Of a stretch of 64,000 nt of DNA, positions 59,376 through 64,000 are shown piece after piece. The notes below the pieces were generated by a model. That model worked only from the letters and a program-made list of their open reading frames with translations, did not search any database and was not told the origin of the DNA. Positions within the stretch are counted from its first letter, which is position 1; every line of letters begins with the position of its first letter. Origin of the DNA: Pithys albifrons albifrons (lineage: Eukaryota > Chordata > Aves > Passeriformes > Thamnophilidae); assembly GCF_047495875.1 (NCBI RefSeq), contig NC_092463.1, positions 2,923,057 to 2,987,056 of the forward strand, written 5' to 3'. The translations under genes were made by a program, and so were the position numbers.

Positions 59376-60825
59376 CCTCTGGGGTGGGCACTCCAAGGCA
59401 GTGGGTTTCCACCAGCACAGCAGTGACTGTTAACATGGTGGTGTTTCCCTTCTTGCTTGATTCTCCCTCATCTTCTCCACCTTTTCACAGCACTGAATGT
59501 TTCTCCTGTGTCAAAGGTTCAGCTCCTTTTTTAACTTAAGGAGGATGGGGAGGAGCCTGAGCCACCCATGACCCGGAATTAACTCCCATCTCTGCCCCAA
59601 TCCTGGCATTACCCTAAACAAGTCATACCCCTTTTCCATTCATCAAAGTGAGCAGCAACATTTCTACCTCATTGCAGGGCACTGGGAAGGGAAATCCATT
59701 AAAATGGAAGTGCTCAGACACCACAGTGAGAACCTGAAAGGGTTCTGGGAAAAAATCCTCAAATTGCTCTGGGATCTTGAACTCATCAAGCCTTTCATTC
59801 TCCTTCCCACTGCCTGGCTGAAAGGAGATGGAGCTTTGTGTCCTCCTCCCTCCTCCCACTTCCTGTAAATTCTTCCAAAGGAATCTGAATGAAAGGATGC
59901 TGCTAAAGAATAAAAAGCCTCATCTCAGGTGAAAGGGTAATACAGGAGGAGAGAAAGCACAAATGAGACAAGGCAGAGACAGAATTTGAACACTTTATAT
60001 AAACAGTGCCAAGAAAAATACTTTTCTAGTTGCAGGTTTTCTAGGATGGTATTTTGGGGGCAAAAAAGAAAGGAATGCAACATGGTCCTTAAACATCACA
60101 GACTAATCCATAGCACTGCAGCAATAAATATATATTGGTCCTATGAGAAGCTTATCTGCTTCAAATCCTACACTAGAGGATAAAAAGGTTCAGATTCACA
60201 GCAAGTATTTTAGAGAGAAATGTTGAAAATTGTGAGATTTGGGACCTGGCCAATCCAAAAAAAGGCAGCTTTGCCTGTGAGTCTCAGCATGGGAACTGAG
60301 CAATGTTTCCAGGCTGTGGCACAGAGCAGGACAAACAAGGAATTGCAAATCATTCCCTTGTTAGCAAGGGGAAATTAGAGCTGTACAACATGTAATTTCA
60401 ACATGATTTTTCAAGAGCCTGAGTCATTACTGGGTATAAATATGAAAGGCACCAGGACTGCCAGTGTTTGATACACATTTTACTGAGAGAGGATCCACTC
60501 CACGAACCTGATGCCTAAAGGACTGTGAAATGATTAACAAAGCTGTGCAACAGCTTGAGGAAATGAGTATCACAACACCTATTTTCCAGTATTTTTGACT
60601 ATGATGCTGCCTCTTCTTGTACTTGGGCACCACTTTCACACATAACAAGCAGGGATTTCAGCAAGACTTAGAGCTGAAAATCAATCAGGACCAGCTTTGG
60701 CTGGCTGGGATTTCTTCCATTTAAGAAGGTTTTGATTAAAACCCACAACAAAATAGCAGAGGTCAGTTGAAATCAAAGTGTTTTGGGATTCCTGCCAGGA
60801 GCTCAGGGAAATGAGGGGACACTGA

Positions 60826-61345
60826 TAGAGAAGCACAAAATGGTTTGGGATCGAAGGGGCCTTGAAGACCATCCAGTTTCACCCCCTGCCATGAGCAGGG
60901 ACATCTTCCACGAGCCCAGGGTGCTCCAAGCCCTGTCCAACCCAGCCTGGGACACTCTCAGGGATGGGGTAGCTACAACTCTTCTGGGCAACCTGTGCCA
61001 GGGCCTGCCCACCCTCACAGCCAGGAATTTCTTCCCAATATCCCACCTAACCCTGCCTTCTGGCAGTGGGAAGCCATTCCCTGTGTCCTGTCCCTCCATT
61101 GCTTGTCCCCAGTCCCTCTCCAGCTCTCCTGGAGCCCCCTTAGGCACTGAAAGAGCCTCTCAGGTCTCCCTGGAGCCTTCTCTTCTCCAGGTGAGCCCTC
61201 CCCAGCTCTCCCAACCTGGCTCCAGAGCAGAGGGATCCAGCCCTGGAGCATCTCCGTGGCTTCCTCTGGACTCTCCAGCAGCTCCACATTCTCATGTTGG
61301 GGCCACAGAGCTGGACACAGAATTCCAGCAGTTTCCATGACTGGC
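60826..61345 (-). mobile_element. CR1 LINE 3' copy (520 bp)
   Basis: Reversed tail GAAGCACAAAATGGTTTGGG, then CAGGGCCTGCCCACCCTCAC and CTTCTCTTCTCCAGGTGAGC to GGACACAGAATTCCAGCAGT. The first tail repeat is eroded. Confidence 0.9.
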
Positions 61346-62411
61346 TGCTGGGTATCCTCCAAAGTCCCCAACCTACATCACCTGCCCTCAGGGACCTCAA
61401 CAGCAGCCTGGGAGCCCCAGCCTTCCACAGGACACTCTGGATGGAGCTCTGGTTCAGGTTTCGAAGCTGGACACGGAAAAGATGCCAAAGAAACTCCTCA
61501 CTGGACTCATTCCTGCTTGGAGCTTCCCTGTGAGTACATCAGGGACACGGGCAATGCCAGCTTGTTCTAAAAAATCCTGAATAAGCTCCATTAATCTATG
61601 TCTGCTTTTCTCTGGTGGGCACAGAAAGATGCACAAAAATTCATTTACTTCCTTGTTTTCTTGTTGCATAAAAGCCACTGCTCCCAATTTCCTTCCCAAG
61701 CTGCTCTTCTGTAGCTCATTCCTGCACGGTCTATTTCCCTGGAAAAGCAGAGAACTTCCAGGAAAAATGATTTTATCTCAGTCTGCCCCACAGGCACAAA
61801 GTGGGTAAAAAATCCTCTGGCATTGTGGCACTGCCATTCCAAAGATCTTGTTTTCTTGCAATTTGAGGGCATAAAACAGAATATTCTTGGAAAATCCTGG
61901 TTGGACACGGAGTCCCAACCCTGTTTTTCACTGTTCTGCTTCTTAAAAACAGGCTGTTGCTGGGAGGTTGGGCAAAAACATGGACATAACCAAGAAACTG
62001 TGCATGGATTTGCAAAGAGCTGCACACTTGGAAGTTTGCAGAGCAGAGTCCAAGCACTGGATTCAACTAAATCACCTGATGGAGATTATTCCTAAACTCC
62101 AAATTCCTGGTTCCCAAACGTAACTGTGGAGCAGAAGGTCTGCTGGGGGAAACCCTCCACATTTCCAGGCACTGTGAATGGTCTTGTTTTGCTGCTCTGC
62201 CAAAACCAGGAGTCCTCCACCTGCAGGGAGCACTTATGGATGTTGGTGTCCTGCCAACAGCTCTGGGCCAGGACTAAGATTAGAAACTGAACTTCTTTGG
62301 TGTATAGTAAGAGAAAAAAATAAAGAAAGAAAAATGAAGAGCATATTGATTTCAATTCCCAGCTAAAAAACTGTTTGGTTAAGTAGTATATGAAATTAGG
62401 ATAATATTTAT

Positions 62412-62527
62412 TGGGCTTGGAGCAACCTGGGCTGGTGGAAGGTGCCCCTGCCCAGGGCAGGGGGTGGGACAAGATGCTGTTTAAGATCCCTCCCAACCCA
62501 AGCCATTCTATCATTCCATTATATGAT
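62412..62527 (+). mobile_element. CR1 LINE 3' fragment
   Basis: TTGGGCTTGGAGCAACCTGG to AAGCCATTCTATCATTCCAT. Confidence 0.86.
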
Positions 62528-63084
62528 TTAGTCCTGATTTGCTTTCTTAGCATAAAATATTCTAACTTGTAAAACAAAAGTTTGGTTTAAACAGGGCTTT
62601 AGTCCAGAAAGTGCAACATGAAGTGCTTTTGAATCTCTTCTGTAGTGACAGCTTGATATAAATCCTAACACTCCATATAAAACTACCTTTTAAAAACACC
62701 AACTGGTTTTATATTTCCTAAAATCAGTGATTTTTTTCATTGGAATTGAGACATGAAAAATGTAGCTGTCTGTGAAATTTTCTCTCCTAAATGGCACCAC
62801 TGCAATAAACCCAATTTTTTAAGAGCTGATTTTTTTGTGCACAGCTTCTCTTTCTGCTCCCTCTAAAGGGTCTATGGGAGTTTTAATTAAAGGCTATGAA
62901 ATTAAAAACAAACAACACCAAAAATATCAACTCATCCTCCCAAATCCATGACACCCAAGTGGCTGCTCCATGTCTGCACTTCATGGTCAGGTTATGCCTC
63001 ACCCTGAGCTTGCTGAAAGCTTCTCCTGCCCTCACTGCACCTGCATCCAAGGAATTCCTCATTATAGGAGACCTTTTCCCACCA

Positions 63085-63190
63085 GTTTCCTGGTGGGAAA
63101 CAACCCCAAGCCCAACAATCTGCTGGTCCATGGGATCGTTTCCTGGTGGGAAACGACCCCAAGCCCAACTACCTGCTGGTCCATGGGATC
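63085..63190. repeat. 53 bp tandem duplication
   Basis: Two adjacent copies begin GTTTCCTGGTGGGAAAC and end GGTCCATGGGATC, at 63085 and 63138, with only a few differences. The bases before the first copy make an 11 bp hairpin (TTTCCCACCAG, loop TTTC, CTGGTGGGAAA). Confidence 0.9.
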
Positions 63191-63318
63191 CATCATGTGC
63201 TTAGGAAGCACCTGCTAGTTCTGCCTGAACACAGGAAAACAGGAATCATCCACAACAGAAAAAAACATAGTGGGAATAATGGAATGCACCATGACCAGAC
63301 CCCTCTCTCTTTTTCCAT

Positions 63319-63464
63319 AGAATCAGTTGGGCTGGAAGAGATCTCTGAGATCATCAAGACCAACCCTTAATCTAACCCCACTTTGATTACCAGATCATGG
63401 CACTCAATGCCATGTCCAGTCTCACCTTAAAAACCTCCAAGGTCAGAGAATCCACCCCCTCTCT
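63319..63464 (-). mobile_element. CR1 LINE 3' end, left half of a fold-back
   Basis: Reversed tail AGAATCAGTTGGGCTGGAAG through CAATGCCATGTCCAGTCTCA to ATCCACCCCCTCTCTGGG. Confidence 0.9.
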
Positions 63465-63533
63465 GGGGTTGGATTAAGGGTTGGACTTGATGATCTCAGA
63501 GGTCTCTTCCAACCCAACTGATTCTACGATTCC
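63465..63533 (+). mobile_element. CR1 LINE 3' end, right half of a fold-back
   Basis: GGTTGGATTAAGGGTTGGAC to CCAACTGATTCTACGATTCC. Its first 60 bp are nearly the exact reverse complement of 63320-63379. Confidence 0.9.
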
Positions 63534-63971
63534 TGCCTGGCTCAGTTTTGTGCAGAACATTAACAGCATCCTGGAAAAATCCAAACCTCCAAATCCCCAC
63601 CTGCACTAGAATCCCAAAGCACTGAAATCCCAAAGCTGCCCTGTGAGACATCAGCACAAATAAGCACAAACAGCATGTCTGTTCCTGCAAAGCAGAAGGC
63701 ACAGGCTGTGTATATGGTGGACAAACTCCTGCTGGACACACAGCAAGGAGATCCAGGCAGGAGGAAGAACTCCATCCTCATGTCCCTTCTAGTGGGCAGA
63801 TCACTGGGGTGGAAGGGGCTTTTCAGAGCCTGCCAAAACTACCAGTGTAGAAAATGACACTTTTCCCTGAATATCCAGAAAATGAGCATTTTTGAGAAAG
63901 CAAAGAGGGCAACCACCCTGCTGGCACCTGGGCACAGCAGAGCTTGAGGCTGCTTTTGCTCAAATCCTCAA

Positions 63972-64000
63972 TCACACACAATCATTAAGGTTGGAAAAAC
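63972..64000 (-). mobile_element. CR1 LINE 3' tail cut by the window edge
   Basis: CACACACAATCATTAAGGTT followed by GGAAAAAC fits a reversed tail of the second CR1 subfamily; the body lies beyond 64000. Confidence 0.6.

Larger units (their letters stand above)
45810..64000 (-). other. DDHD1: DDHD1 locus, 3' part
   Basis: This is the partial gene span. Six consecutive coding exons (58012-58274, 56540-56615, 52663-52812, 50969-51221, 49144-49323, 46665-46846) join in one frame to encode the last 367 residues of DDHD1, about 900 residues in human. DDHD1 is a cytosolic phospholipase A1 that prefers phosphatidic acid; human loss-of-function mutations cause spastic paraplegia 28. The exon expected upstream, encoding the stretch ending YYTSPLYRDE, is not found up to 64000, so the N-terminal half and promoter lie to the right. 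All seen exons have AG/GT borders and no disabling change. Confidence 0.95.
58275..64000 (-). other. DDHD1: DDHD1 intron upstream of lipase exon (partial)
   Basis: No further DDHD1 exon was found to the right edge. The content is mainly CR1 copies with fold-back structures (58450-59224, 63319-63533), a shared flank at 59225-59375, a 520 bp CR1 at 60826-61345 and a 53 bp tandem duplication at 63085-63190. The stretches 59380-60820, 61350-62410 and 62530-63080 hold nothing identifiable. Confidence 0.8.

Noticed and set aside
59623..59859. 78-codon minus-strand frame upstream of the lipase exon of DDHD1
   Set aside because: It was considered as a further DDHD1 exon, but the sequence does not match the expected stretch before LVKG or any other part of the family.

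Overview
This window is vertebrate nuclear DNA, almost certainly from a bird and probably a songbird. About forty fragments of CR1 LINE 3' ends lie on both strands (roughly 9 kb by my count). There is also one tRNA-Ile-like SINE with a CR1-type tail, the structure described for the songbird family TguSINE1. Two recognisable genes, FERMT2 and DDHD1, lie in tandem on the minus strand. The same order is known in other amniotes (human 14q22; I recall chromosome 5 in chicken). Nothing bacterial or viral was seen, nor any gene cluster.

Layout. 1-25731 is the 5' part of FERMT2 (kindlin-2). The exon with the start codon is at 25575-25731 and the next coding exon at 4802-5035, separated by a 20.5 kb intron. 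Later exons lie to the left of the window. The start-codon exon sits in a CpG-rich promoter (about 25550-26330) with a perfect SRF-type CArG box at 26022-26031, flanked by two minisatellites. The intron carries CR1 copies, a 94-98 bp AT-rich satellite, a 480 bp homopurine tract, a GGAA microsatellite and a 36 bp minisatellite.

26.6-45.8 kb is the FERMT2-DDHD1 intergenic interval. I recognise no gene in it. It holds CR1 fragments, a large inverted duplication (34596-35072 against 36452-36936) and some CpG- or motif-rich stretches that may be regulatory.

45.8-64 kb is the 3' part of DDHD1 (phosphatidic-acid-preferring phospholipase A1). The last six coding exons are intact, have consensus splice sites and join in one open frame of 367 codons plus stop. 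They cover the SHSLG lipase serine motif and the DDHD domain. A 3' UTR and poly(A) signal follow. The 5' exons lie beyond 64000.

The two genes are neighbours with separate jobs: FERMT2 in integrin activation at focal adhesions, DDHD1 in phospholipid hydrolysis. I found no convincing new biological system. The most unusual signals are structural: the inverted duplication, two fold-back CR1 3' ends (one a perfect 38 bp hairpin with a 3 nt loop), a pair of CR1 copies sharing the same 151 bp 3' flank, and promoter-flanking minisatellites. Exon calls rest on protein families recalled from memory and on splice sites read by eye; repeat boundaries are approximate.
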